A stretch of DNA of 8,463 nucleotides from Pseudomonadota bacterium (GTDB lineage Bacteria; Pseudomonadota; Gammaproteobacteria; Xanthomonadales; Xanthomonadaceae), in assembly GCA_023438325.1 (NCBI GenBank), contig JAEXRB010000133.1:1-8463 (forward strand), given 5' to 3'. Positions 1 through 7,295 of this stretch are shown piece after piece. Made by a program: the position numbers and the translations under genes. How positions within the stretch are numbered: position 1 is the stretch's first letter; each line of letters opens with the position of its first letter. The notes beneath the pieces are model-generated. The model was not told the DNA's origin. It worked only from the letters and a program-made list of their open reading frames with translations, and made no database searches.

Positions 1-1863
1 GCGCTGGGCGGGGTGATCAACATCATCACCCGCAAGGTGTCCACGCGCTGGACAGGTTCGGCCACGCTCGGCCACAACCTCCAGGAGAACAACGACTTCG
101 GTTCGGATACCACGCTCGACTTCGCACTCTCCGGTCCATTGGTCGCCGACGTGCTGGGCTTGAGCGTGCGCGGCGCCCGATACGAGCGCGATGCATCCAC
201 GCCCGAATACGAGCGCATCACCGCACCCGACGGAACCCAGTTCGAGCGCTCGCTCGGCTTTGGCGCAGGCGGCAAGACGGTGGACAACACCAATGAAGAA
301 CTCGGTTTCAGCCTGAGCTGGACGCCGACCGATTCACAGAGCCTGATCCTGGATTTGGACACCTCCGAACAGGTGTACGACAACACGCCTTTCATCAACA
401 ACCTCGGCAGCGAGGCCTATCCGCTGGGTACCGTCGATGGCATCGCCGGACTGTGGCGCGCCAACCCGCAGGCAGGCTATGCCGCCGATCAGGAGTTCAC
501 CCGTGATCAGTGGGCCATCACCCATCACGGCGACTGGAGCTTCGGTCGCAGCATGATGTCGCTTTCGAGCGTGGAAACCGACAACCATGGCCGCACCTTG
601 CCGCTGACCGTGGCCGAGCGGCTGTTGCATCGACAGATCTTTCAGGGCACCGGCGACTATGCCGGCATGAGCGTGGAGGAACGCCGTGCGCTGATAGTGC
701 AGACCTTCCTGCCACGGCCCAAGCGCAATCTGCAAAGCAGCCAGTACGTGCTGGATGCCAAGCTCGACATGCCGGTGGGCGAGAACCATTACGTCGTGTT
801 CGGCGGGCAGGCCATCGACGGTGAACTGGACGACGGCGTGTTCGGCATGGAAGAGGGCGATGACGGTGCCGGCATCGTGCAGGAGCACCGCATGTGGTCG
901 GTGTTTGCCGAGGACAACTGGACACCGGGCGATGCGCTCACCGTCACCGCCGGCATTCGCCATGACGATCACAACATGTTCGGCAGCCAGCTCAGCCCGC
1001 GCCTGTATGCCAACTACAACCTGAGTTCCGCCTGGGTACTCAAAGGCGGTGTCAGCACCGGCTTCAAGACACCCAAGACCACCGATCTGTACGACGGTGT
1101 GATCGGCTTTGGCGCACAGGGCACCACGCCCTTCATCGGCAACCCCGAGCTTCAGCCAGAAACCAGCGTCAACAGTGAAATCGCGCTGTACTGGAACTCG
1201 GGCAACGCCGGGCACAACTTCAACATCACCGTGTTCAACAACGACTTCAAGGACAAGATCGCACGCGGTGAAACCAACCTGAGCTGCGCCCAGACCGGCG
1301 GCGTGCGCCCGTGCGCCAATCTGGGCGACTACGAACTGCTGGGCTACGGTACCTATGCACAGAACATCAACATCGACCAAGCCCGCGTACGCGGTGCGGA
1401 AGTGGCCGGCCGTTACGAGTTCTTCGATGGCCTGGCGATCCGCGCCAACTACACCTATACCGACAGCGAGCAATTGAGCGGCGCACAGAAGGGATTGCCG
1501 CTGACCAATACTGCCGAGCACATGGCCAATGCCACGCTCGAATGGACGATGAGCGAGAAGTTCGGCATGCAACTGATCGGGGAAAACCGCTCCGAGCGCT
1601 ACCGTGGTTCGCTCAATGCCGATGGCAATCCTCTGTACTACAAGGGCTACACCGTGTGGCATCTGGCGGCGCAGTACCGCTTCAACGACAACATCAGCAT
1701 CGGCGGCCGCATCAACAACCTGCTGGACAAGGATTTCACCAGCTTCCAGACGCTCTGGGCACAGGACCCGCAATCGGGTGCGTACGCGCCGTCGTATCTG
1801 GACGACTACAACAACAAGGACAAGTCGCGGAATCTGTGGTTGAGCTTGAACGTCGGGTTCTGA
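1..1863 (+). CDS. TonB-dependent siderophore-type receptor, 5'-truncated by window edge
   Basis: This is the C-terminal 620 residues of an outer-membrane active transporter that uses TonB/ExbBD energy to import a ligand, most likely a ferric siderophore. The frame is open from base 1 and begins ALGGVINIITRK, the signature end of the TBDR plug domain. The true start, signal peptide, TonB box and most of the plug therefore lie upstream, and the GTG at base 13 is an internal valine codon. The rest is the beta-barrel: GFKTPKT near residue 354, GNPELQPETSVN from residue 380, VRGAEVAGRYEF from about 463, NNLLDKDF near 572, and a terminal Phe (LNVGF), the usual barrel-insertion signal. Cys429 and Cys438 probably form a disulphide in an outer loop. 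Barrel motifs resemble FepA/IrgA/BfrA-like catecholate receptors, but the ligand is not determined. It converges on the minus-strand operon across a hairpin. Confidence 0.95.
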   Translation, partial: ALGGVINIITRKVSTRWTGSATLGHNLQENNDFGSDTTLDFALSGPLVADVLGLSVRGARYERDASTPEYERITAPDGTQFERSLGFGAGGKTVDNTNEELGFSLSWTPTDSQSLILDLDTSEQVYDNTPFINNLGSEAYPLGTVDGIAGLWRANPQAGYAADQEFTRDQWAITHHGDWSFGRSMMSLSSVETDNHGRTLPLTVAERLLHRQIFQGTGDYAGMSVEERRALIVQTFLPRPKRNLQSSQYVLDAKLDMPVGENHYVVFGGQAIDGELDDGVFGMEEGDDGAGIVQEHRMWSVFAEDNWTPGDALTVTAGIRHDDHNMFGSQLSPRLYANYNLSSAWVLKGGVSTGFKTPKTTDLYDGVIGFGAQGTTPFIGNPELQPETSVNSEIALYWNSGNAGHNFNITVFNNDFKDKIARGETNLSCAQTGGVRPCANLGDYELLGYGTYAQNINIDQARVRGAEVAGRYEFFDGLAIRANYTYTDSEQLSGAQKGLPLTNTAEHMANATLEWTMSEKFGMQLIGENRSERYRGSLNADGNPLYYKGYTVWHLAAQYRFNDNISIGGRINNLLDKDFTSFQTLWAQDPQSGAYAPSYLDDYNNKDKSRNLWLSLNVGF

Positions 1864-1893
1864 TCGCTGCAAGCGTTCGCCATCGGTGAAACA

Positions 1894-1920
1894 CAGCGGC
1901 AGGGAACAACCCTGCCGTTG
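1894..1920. terminator. Hairpin between convergent genes, probable bidirectional terminator
   Basis: A perfect 8-bp stem, CGGCAGGG (1897-1904) with CCCTGCCG (1910-1917), closes a 5-base AACAA loop. It extends by three more pairs, one of them G-U, to 1894-1920. It sits between the stop codons of two convergent genes (1863 and 1940), where it could end transcription from both sides. No clean U-tract follows on the plus strand, and only a weak T-rich stretch (GTGTTTC) on the minus strand. It could also simply stabilise the 3' ends. Confidence 0.6.
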
Positions 1921-1939
1921 CCGTTGAAGCCATCGGGCA

Positions 1940-2926
1940 TCAATGGCGTGGCGTGTAGGCTTTTTCTCCGGCCAACACCGCCAGCCGCACGATCTGGCCG
2001 TCGGCCTGCTTTTGCGCCAGACGGTTCTCCGGTGGTGGCAGCGGGCAGGTGGCGTAATCGGTATAGGCACAGGGAGGGTTGGTGGCGCGGTTGAAATCGA
2101 TGCTCAGTGTGCCGTCGCGGCCGACCGCACCAGTGTGCAGGTATCGCCCGACGCCGTAGGTTTCCCTGCCGCTGCTGCGATCCTGGAAACTCAGGTTCAG
2201 CCCCTTGGCCGGATCGCCGAGCGCTTGCAACGTCCAGTGCCTGCCGTCCTTCTCAAATTGCACGTAGCCCGGATTTGGCACGTCGCTGACATCGCCGATC
2301 AGGTTGACGATCGGCAGCGTGGTGCCGGGCGGATTGGCGATGAAACGCGCCTGCACGCGCCAATCGGAATCGACGGGAAAGACATTCAGCCCGGTGAAGT
2401 TCAACCGCGTCGGCGCATCGGCATGGCGGACCCGCAGGGCGAGTTTGTCGCCCCGTCCGATCACGCTGATCTGGCCCTTGCCGCCGTCGTACTTGAGCTT
2501 GGTGGTGCCATCGCGGTTTTCCGGCTGCAATGCGGTTTCGCCGTGCAGGGGGCGGCCATCGAGGGTGAGCTCGGCGGGTGGGCTTGCGGTGAAGAACACC
2601 GCATCGCCACGGCGCGTGACCTTTCCGAGCCGCGCCGGGCCGATGGCCAGCACGATGGCATTGTCTTTGGCGCTGCCGATGCTGTGCGTGCCCGGTTCCA
2701 GCCAGTGCAGGCCGATCAGGCTGAGCCATCCGTCCGGTGTGCTCAGGGCCGCTTCGCGCTGCTTTAGCCATTGCGCGTGTTCGGTCTGGAAGAGGGCGGT
2801 GTCGGATGATTCGGGCACCGCGCCGGGATCCTGTGCACGTACTGATGCTGTGTGCGATGCGGTCATCGAAAAGAATGTGGCCGCGGCGAGGGCGAGGATG
2901 TTTTGTTGCAAACGAGGCGTCTTCAT
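1940..2926 (-). CDS. Exported DUF1684 family protein
   Basis: This is a 328-residue member of the DUF1684 family, whose biochemical function is not established. The family signatures are clear: PDGWLSLIGLHWLEPG at residues 64-79, TYGVGRYL at 256-263, and the C-terminal block NPPCAYTDYATCPLPPPEN at about 283-301, followed by LAGEKAY. Residues 1-31 look like a Sec signal peptide (MKTPRLQQN, then a hydrophobic Ala-rich stretch ending around VRAQ), so the protein should be periplasmic or membrane-anchored. ATG at 2926 is chosen because it gives this signal peptide and follows a GGTGAG ribosome-binding sequence 7 bases upstream that overlaps the receptor stop codon. The frame stays open further upstream to 3262, but that part is the shadow of the receptor. 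Only 8 bases separate it from the TBDR stop, so it is the last gene of the operon. Cys286 and Cys294 lie in the most conserved block. Confidence 0.93.
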   Translation of the reverse strand: MKTPRLQQNILALAAATFFSMTASHTASVRAQDPGAVPESSDTALFQTEHAQWLKQREAALSTPDGWLSLIGLHWLEPGTHSIGSAKDNAIVLAIGPARLGKVTRRGDAVFFTASPPAELTLDGRPLHGETALQPENRDGTTKLKYDGGKGQISVIGRGDKLALRVRHADAPTRLNFTGLNVFPVDSDWRVQARFIANPPGTTLPIVNLIGDVSDVPNPGYVQFEKDGRHWTLQALGDPAKGLNLSFQDRSSGRETYGVGRYLHTGAVGRDGTLSIDFNRATNPPCAYTDYATCPLPPPENRLAQKQADGQIVRLAVLAGEKAYTPRH

Positions 2927-2934
2927 GATCGTGC

Positions 2935-5900
2935 TCACCAGGTTTTTCCGATGCTCAGGTAGAGGTAGCGGCCGAAGGAATCGTGCAGCGAGGCGAGGTA
3001 GTTGCTGCCGGTGCTCTGGGGTGTGGCTCCGAGGGGCGGCTCCTTGTCGAACAGGTTGCGCGCACCCACTTCCACCGCACCGCCTTTGAGCCAGCCGGTG
3101 TGCAGATCCTTTTTCACCGACAGCGTCCAGCGCTGTGTCGCGTCCACGCGATAAGGCCGGCCATCGGCGTAGGCTCCGGAAATCACGCTGCCGATGTAGT
3201 CGTCGCGCAGGCGAATCGTCCAGTCCGTCAGGTTCCAGATCACGCTCGCGCTGGCGCGCCATTCGGGTTTGGCGCCGTTGAGGCCCACTTCGTTTTCCGT
3301 ACCAAGCCCTTGCGCCACGATGTGCAGTTGGCCATTCGCAATCGCCTCGGCCACGGCCTGTTCCTTGAGCGACTTCTGCTGGGTGTAGTCCTTCAGTTGG
3401 CTGGCGTTGAGCTGGATGGCAAAGTGGCCGGCGCGGGTTTCTTCCGAGCGCCAGGTGAAGTTGTAGTCCAGGCCGGAAACCGTGAGCGGCTGCTGGTTCT
3501 CGTAATGGCTGATGACGTATTGCAGTGCGCCCGCCGGTGCGATGCCGGAACCTTCGAACTGGGCGATGTCATCGGCACCGGGCGCTGCGCGAATCACGTT
3601 CGGATTGCTGCTGCCATGCACCACGCGCAGGTAGGCGTCGTACAGCAACTCGTTGCCCGAGCCGATACTGCCGATCGGGTTTTCGATCTTCACCCGCCAC
3701 GCATCCACGCTGATGCTGATTCGGCCTGCGCCTTCGGGCAGGAACTGCGGTTCGAACACAAAACCATACGATGCCTGCCGGGTGGTTTCCGGCTTCACGT
3801 TGTCGCCATAGGACGTGGCGGTGTTGGTCATGTAACGCACCAGCGGGCTGGTGATGCAGGCGTTGTAGTTGGGTTGGTTGCCGCTGCGCACCAGTGCGTC
3901 GCAGCGGATCGGATCACTGCTGCCGCCAAAGCGCCAGATGGTGCCCGAGTTGACCATCTCCAGCCCCGGCGCACGAAAGCCACCGCTCGCCGAACCCCGC
4001 AGTAGCAGGCTGTCGTTGACGCGCCATGCCATCGCGAGTTTGGGCTTGGAGACATCGCCGACATCGCTGTAGTCCTCGTAACGGCCAGCGATTTGCAGAT
4101 CGAGTGATTGCACCAGCGCGATGGCGTGTTGCGGCGATACCAGCGGTAGTGCGAATTCGACAAAGGCCGATGTCACCTTGCGGCTGCCGCGGATATCGGG
4201 CGAAGCGCTGTGGGTGAAGAAGTTGCTCTCGGCCACGCGCCCGGTGTACCAGGCGGTGTACTGCACGGTGCCGTCGACGTTTTCATCGCGATCGTCATGC
4301 CGGCTTTCGTAGCGGTATTCCACGCCGAGTGCCGCGCCGATGTCGCCGGCGTACCAGGAAAAAACATCCGGGCGATCGAGCTTGAAGTCCCACAGGGCCA
4401 GTTCGCTGGTGCCTTCGCGGAGGGTGGGTGCGATGAACGATTCCGCATTCGAAGGGGTGGCATCGCCAATGCGCGGATTGGTGGGATTGCCGCCGTTGAA
4501 CGGGTTGTAGGCCGAGGCATCGGTGCGATTCACCGCTTCGGAGAAAGCCGTGGCGAGGCCGCCTTCCTGCACGTCGCGGGTTTGGGCACGCGAGTAGAGC
4601 AAGGCCGATTCCCAGTTCCAGCCGCTGTCGCTCCAACCGCGCAGGCCGGTCAGAACTCGTGATTGGGTATTGGTCACGTCGAGACGGCGCAGACCGTAGT
4701 CGGCCACGTAGTAATTGCTCAGGCGGATGGCATCGGCGCCTTCGCGCAGTTCCTCCGGAACCCAATAGGCATCCGGTCGAATGTGGATGAAATTGTTCAC
4801 GCCGCCGACGGTGACGAATTCGCCGCTGAGCTTGGATTCGGATTTGGAGTAGTGGTGCCCCAGTTCGCCGAAGAGCTGCAACTTGTCGTTGATGTCAAAG
4901 CGTGCCGTGGTGAAGAGGTTGCCTTTCTTCACCGCCGGTGTTTCGGTGACGCCCGGCTCGGCGCGCGTATCCGGTCGCAGGCTGGACGGCACCGCACCCT
5001 GTACCAGATTTCCATCCAGATCGACGTAGTACGGCGCGCCTACCGCGACACCGTTGTTGTAACGCTGGAATGAACCCCAGGCCGAGTTCGCGAAAGTCTG
5101 CGCGAAGGGCGTGGCAGTCGGGTCGAGGACGAAGGTGCCATCGTCCAGCAAGCGACGGCCGTCGGTGGCGGTGAACCACTGATCCGAATTCAGCTGTGCG
5201 GTGCGGTGTGCCAGCCCGTACAACAGCGAGACATTGCCGCGCCCATCGGCGAAATCCTTGCCCAGATAGCCATCCAGTTGCAGGTCTTCGCGATGACCGG
5301 TTTGCACTTTGCCGTATTCGACTTTGATCCCGCCGCCATCGGCCAAATTGCTTTGCGTGACCAGATCGACCACGCCGGCAATGGCATCGGAGCCATACAC
5401 CGCCGCCGCGCCATCAAGCAGCAACTGAATGCGCTCCAGGCCGAAGGTCGGGATGGCGTTGGCGTTGTACGCGGTGTTGCCCACGCCTGCGCTGATCGGA
5501 TGCTGCACGGTGCGGCGGCCGTTGATCAGCAGCAGGGTGTAACCAGCGCCGAGGTTGCGCAGGTTGATCGAGCTCACATCGCCGCGTGGCGCGTTGGAAT
5601 TGCGCCCTTGGTTGGTCGAGGATTTGTGCGTGAAGGCGACATCGCCGAACTGCGGCAGGCTGCGGAACAACTCGTTGCCATCGGTGGCGCCTGTGGCAGC
5701 CACTTCTTCCCGTTCCACCGACACCACCGGCAGTGCCGCGGCCGCGCCGCTGCCGGAAATCCGCGAGCCGATCACTGCCACCTGATCCAATACGAGCGCA
5801 TCGGCGAGGTTGGCATCGAGTGTGGCATCCGCCGATGCGCTGCTGGCGGCTTCGGCGCTGGCGTGGGTTTCCGCGTGCAACCACGGCGCGAGCAGTGCGC

Positions 5901-5976
5901 CCAGTGCCAGCGCCAGCCGGCCTCGGCGAAGTGTGCTTGCGTGGCGCTGTTGCGAAGGGCGTGATGGCGTGGACAT
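2935..5976 (-). CDS. TonB-dependent receptor, large (1013 aa)
   Basis: Outer-membrane TonB-dependent transporter. Residues 1-35 form a signal peptide (RRGRLALALGALLAPWLHA), followed by an Ala/Ser-rich spacer to about residue 60. A TonB-box-like LDQVAVIGSRI is at about 63-73. The plug runs to about 210, with NLGAGYTLLLINGRR at 141-155 and GAAAVYGSDAIAGVVDLVT at about 189-207. Barrel landmarks are GGFRAPGLE (665-673), NVKPETTRQASYGF (726-739), VSGLDYNFTW (833-842) and ARNLFDKEPP (972-981). The chain ends in Trp rather than the commoner Phe. Cys692 and Cys707 probably cross-link an outer loop. The start is taken at ATG 5976, with AGGCGG about 7 bases upstream and only 2 bases after the preceding stop. 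An in-frame TTG at 5982 abuts that SD directly and is less likely. The plug and barrel style match the long TBDRs abundant in Xanthomonadales and Caulobacterales, which take up varied substrates. The ligand is unknown. The flanking OsmC-like and DUF1684 genes suggest it feeds a periplasmic processing step. Confidence 0.95.
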   Translation of the reverse strand: MSTPSRPSQQRHASTLRRGRLALALGALLAPWLHAETHASAEAASSASADATLDANLADALVLDQVAVIGSRISGSGAAAALPVVSVEREEVAATGATDGNELFRSLPQFGDVAFTHKSSTNQGRNSNAPRGDVSSINLRNLGAGYTLLLINGRRTVQHPISAGVGNTAYNANAIPTFGLERIQLLLDGAAAVYGSDAIAGVVDLVTQSNLADGGGIKVEYGKVQTGHREDLQLDGYLGKDFADGRGNVSLLYGLAHRTAQLNSDQWFTATDGRRLLDDGTFVLDPTATPFAQTFANSAWGSFQRYNNGVAVGAPYYVDLDGNLVQGAVPSSLRPDTRAEPGVTETPAVKKGNLFTTARFDINDKLQLFGELGHHYSKSESKLSGEFVTVGGVNNFIHIRPDAYWVPEELREGADAIRLSNYYVADYGLRRLDVTNTQSRVLTGLRGWSDSGWNWESALLYSRAQTRDVQEGGLATAFSEAVNRTDASAYNPFNGGNPTNPRIGDATPSNAESFIAPTLREGTSELALWDFKLDRPDVFSWYAGDIGAALGVEYRYESRHDDRDENVDGTVQYTAWYTGRVAESNFFTHSASPDIRGSRKVTSAFVEFALPLVSPQHAIALVQSLDLQIAGRYEDYSDVGDVSKPKLAMAWRVNDSLLLRGSASGGFRAPGLEMVNSGTIWRFGGSSDPIRCDALVRSGNQPNYNACITSPLVRYMTNTATSYGDNVKPETTRQASYGFVFEPQFLPEGAGRISISVDAWRVKIENPIGSIGSGNELLYDAYLRVVHGSSNPNVIRAAPGADDIAQFEGSGIAPAGALQYVISHYENQQPLTVSGLDYNFTWRSEETRAGHFAIQLNASQLKDYTQQKSLKEQAVAEAIANGQLHIVAQGLGTENEVGLNGAKPEWRASASVIWNLTDWTIRLRDDYIGSVISGAYADGRPYRVDATQRWTLSVKKDLHTGWLKGGAVEVGARNLFDKEPPLGATPQSTGSNYLASLHDSFGRYLYLSIGKTW

Positions 5977-5978
5977 GG

Positions 5979-7172
5979 TCAACCCGCCTGCGCTGCCGCA
6001 TAGGCGGCACGGACGATTTTTCCTTCCAGCGTCTGCGCATCCTTCACCAGGTTGTAGAGCGGGCAGGTGGCTTCCACCGCATCGCGCAGTGCGATGATTT
6101 CCTCTTCTGGCGCAGGCGATGCGACGCGCGCCTTGTAGCGGATGTTGGTGTAGCGGGCCGGGGTGGCGAGATCCTTCCCGAAGCGCGGAGTAAGGTCGGC
6201 ATCGGCAATCACTTCCAGCGAATCCAGCAACACATTGCGGGTTGCCGCCTGCACTTCGAAGATGTGGGCAAGGCAGGTGGTGGTGACACCCAGCACGTGT
6301 TCTTCCACGGTGGGTGCCAGGCCGTAGCCGAGCAGACTGGATGCGTTGTCATGCAGTTGCTGGTGATAGCCGTCCTTGCCCAGAAACACGCGGCGCAGGC
6401 CGGTGCGAGGTTCGACATGGGCGCGCGCGATCAGCGTGCTCGGCTCGTTGGCCTTTCCTCTTGCCGCCGCTTGTGCTTTCTTCGCCAATACCGCCGGGCG
6501 CTTTTCCTCGCTGATGAATTCACGCAGGCCCGGCGGCTGGCTCGGATCGCGCGTGGCTGGGGTTGCGGTGTATTCCAGTTCCGCATGGCTCACTTGCTGC
6601 GGCTGCGTCACAAGATGGATGACTGCCGAGTTCGCGTGCACTGCCTGCTTGAGCGCCTGCAACTGCGCCTCGGTGGCGGGCGAATCGATGTAGGCCACGT
6701 AGGAAAGATTGTTGGGGTAGGCCAGCGTTTCGCTTTGGCGCTTGGGAATGCTGGTGAACACCACATCCAGCGCATCCAGCGGGATGTTGGCCGCTGCCGC
6801 CTGCACCACATATTCATCGGCTACCGCGCTGGCCAGCGTGCCGACCAGTGAATCCCAGGAGCCGGCACCGAGGTTGTAGCCGGCAAAGTCGCGACCGCTG
6901 TCGCTGATGTACTGGAACTCCTCGTTTTGACCCAGGCGCAGGCGACGCACGCCGGAGCGGCTTTCCGCAGTGACTTTGGCATGCAGTGCCGTCGCCGTGG
7001 GGGCCTTTTTCGATGCATCGACGATGGCGGCGTGCTTTGCGCCCAGGTAGCTACGAAGCGGCAAGGCAGTGCCGTCGGCTGCGCCTGCCATTGGCGTGCC
7101 GAGCAGCAGGGCGGAGGACATGAATGTGCCGACGATGGCGGCACGCAAGACAGAGCGATGGAGGAAAGACAT
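5979..7172 (-). CDS. Exported protein with two tandem OsmC-like domains
   Basis: This 397-residue protein has an N-terminal Sec signal peptide (RSVLRAAIVG ... PMAGA, cleavage near residue 31) and two copies of an OsmC/Ohr-like domain. Copy 1 covers about 60-200 and copy 2 about 245-388. They align without gaps for some 65 residues at a shift of 184: SGVRRLRLG (73-81) with TGLRRVFLG (257-265), and VQAAAANIPLDALDVV (123-138) with VQAATRNVLLDSLEVI (307-322). Copy 2 has the family's two cysteines, Cys300 (GVTTTC) and Cys370 (VEATCPLYNLV). In copy 1 the aligned residues are Ala116 and Ser182, so it is probably catalytically dead. Known OsmC/Ohr proteins reduce organic hydroperoxides with paired cysteines, usually as cytoplasmic homodimers. 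Here the duplication could form an internal pseudo-dimer in the periplasm. Start ATG 7172 gives the signal peptide and has GGGAG 10 bases upstream; the in-frame GTG at 7217 has no Shine-Dalgarno sequence. It is the first gene of the operon. The OsmC assignment comes from motif recognition, and the substrate is unknown. Confidence 0.85.
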   Translation of the reverse strand: MSFLHRSVLRAAIVGTFMSSALLLGTPMAGAADGTALPLRSYLGAKHAAIVDASKKAPTATALHAKVTAESRSGVRRLRLGQNEEFQYISDSGRDFAGYNLGAGSWDSLVGTLASAVADEYVVQAAAANIPLDALDVVFTSIPKRQSETLAYPNNLSYVAYIDSPATEAQLQALKQAVHANSAVIHLVTQPQQVSHAELEYTATPATRDPSQPPGLREFISEEKRPAVLAKKAQAAARGKANEPSTLIARAHVEPRTGLRRVFLGKDGYHQQLHDNASSLLGYGLAPTVEEHVLGVTTTCLAHIFEVQAATRNVLLDSLEVIADADLTPRFGKDLATPARYTNIRYKARVASPAPEEEIIALRDAVEATCPLYNLVKDAQTLEGKIVRAAYAAAQAG

Positions 7173-7181
7173 GAAGCGACA

Positions 7182-7204
7182 GCTCCCGAAGTCGATTGGG
7201 GAGC
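7182..7204 (-). promoter_or_regulatory. Hairpin that covers the OsmC-gene ribosome binding site
   Basis: On the minus-strand RNA, GCUCCC (7204-7199) can pair perfectly with GGGAGC (7187-7182) across an 11-base loop. The GGGAG in the second arm is the only good Shine-Dalgarno sequence for the ATG at 7172. A competing 5-bp stem, AGUCG (7209-7205) with CGACU (7195-7191), overlaps the first and would leave GGGAG free. Two exclusive folds of this sort are what a translational switch would need, but stems this short also arise by chance in GC-rich DNA. Confidence 0.4.
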
Positions 7205-7211
7205 GCGACTG

Positions 7212-7237
7212 TTCCACGCGTGCTTATCCGCGCGGAA
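7212..7237 (-). promoter_or_regulatory. Stem-loop in operon leader, holding the leader-ORF stop codon
   Basis: On the minus strand, TTCCGCGCG (7237-7229) and CGCGTGGAA (7220-7212) form a 9-bp stem around the 8-base loop GATAAGCA. The fifth pair is G-U on the minus-strand RNA but would be an A-C mismatch on the plus strand, so the element fits transcription toward the OsmC gene. The UAA in the loop is the stop codon of the putative 23-residue leader peptide. No U-tract follows, so it is not a simple intrinsic terminator. Confidence 0.5.
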
Positions 7238-7295
7238 ATACCCATTGGCGATGCACATATGCCGCACCGCAGATGCCGGCGGGGAATATGGTCAT
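7224..7295 (-). CDS. Putative 23-residue leader peptide upstream of the OsmC-TBDR-DUF1684 operon
   Basis: An ATG at 7295 opens a 24-codon frame that starts MTIFPAGICG, ends HRQWVFPRG, and stops with TAA at 7224, 51 bases before the OsmC gene. A GGAGG (7311-7307) lies 11 bases upstream, within reach of the start though longer than the ideal spacing. That GGAGG is itself inside a 6-codon frame (MKPGGG, 7320-7300) that ends 4 bases before the ATG. The peptide has one Cys, one Trp and one His, and no signal peptide or membrane segment. Its stop codon falls in the loop of a strong hairpin, and a second hairpin then covers the RBS of the next gene. This is the arrangement of a regulatory leader ORF, but I do not recognise the peptide, and a chance ORF of this size is possible. 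Confidence 0.35.
   Translation of the reverse strand: MTIFPAGICGAAYVHRQWVFPRG

Noticed and set aside
334..2070. Long minus-strand open frame (578 codons) opposite the first TBDR
   Set aside because: It lies antisense to a clear receptor gene in a GC-rich region where opposite-strand frames stay open by codon bias. Its translation has no recognisable domain.
1943..2767. Plus-strand open frame opposite the DUF1684 gene
   Set aside because: It is a shadow of the DUF1684 gene, which has clear family motifs on the other strand.
2927..3262. N-terminal extension of the DUF1684 protein back to 3262
   Set aside because: The extension lies inside the TBDR coding region and would bury the signal peptide. 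ATG 2926 has a positioned SD.
5733..6851. Long plus-strand open frame (372 codons) across the TBDR/OsmC junction
   Set aside because: It is antisense to two well-supported genes, crosses their boundary, and its translation is Arg/Cys-rich without domain features.
7173..7217. GTG 7217 start for the OsmC protein
   Set aside because: It has no Shine-Dalgarno sequence upstream and puts 15 extra polar residues before the signal peptide.
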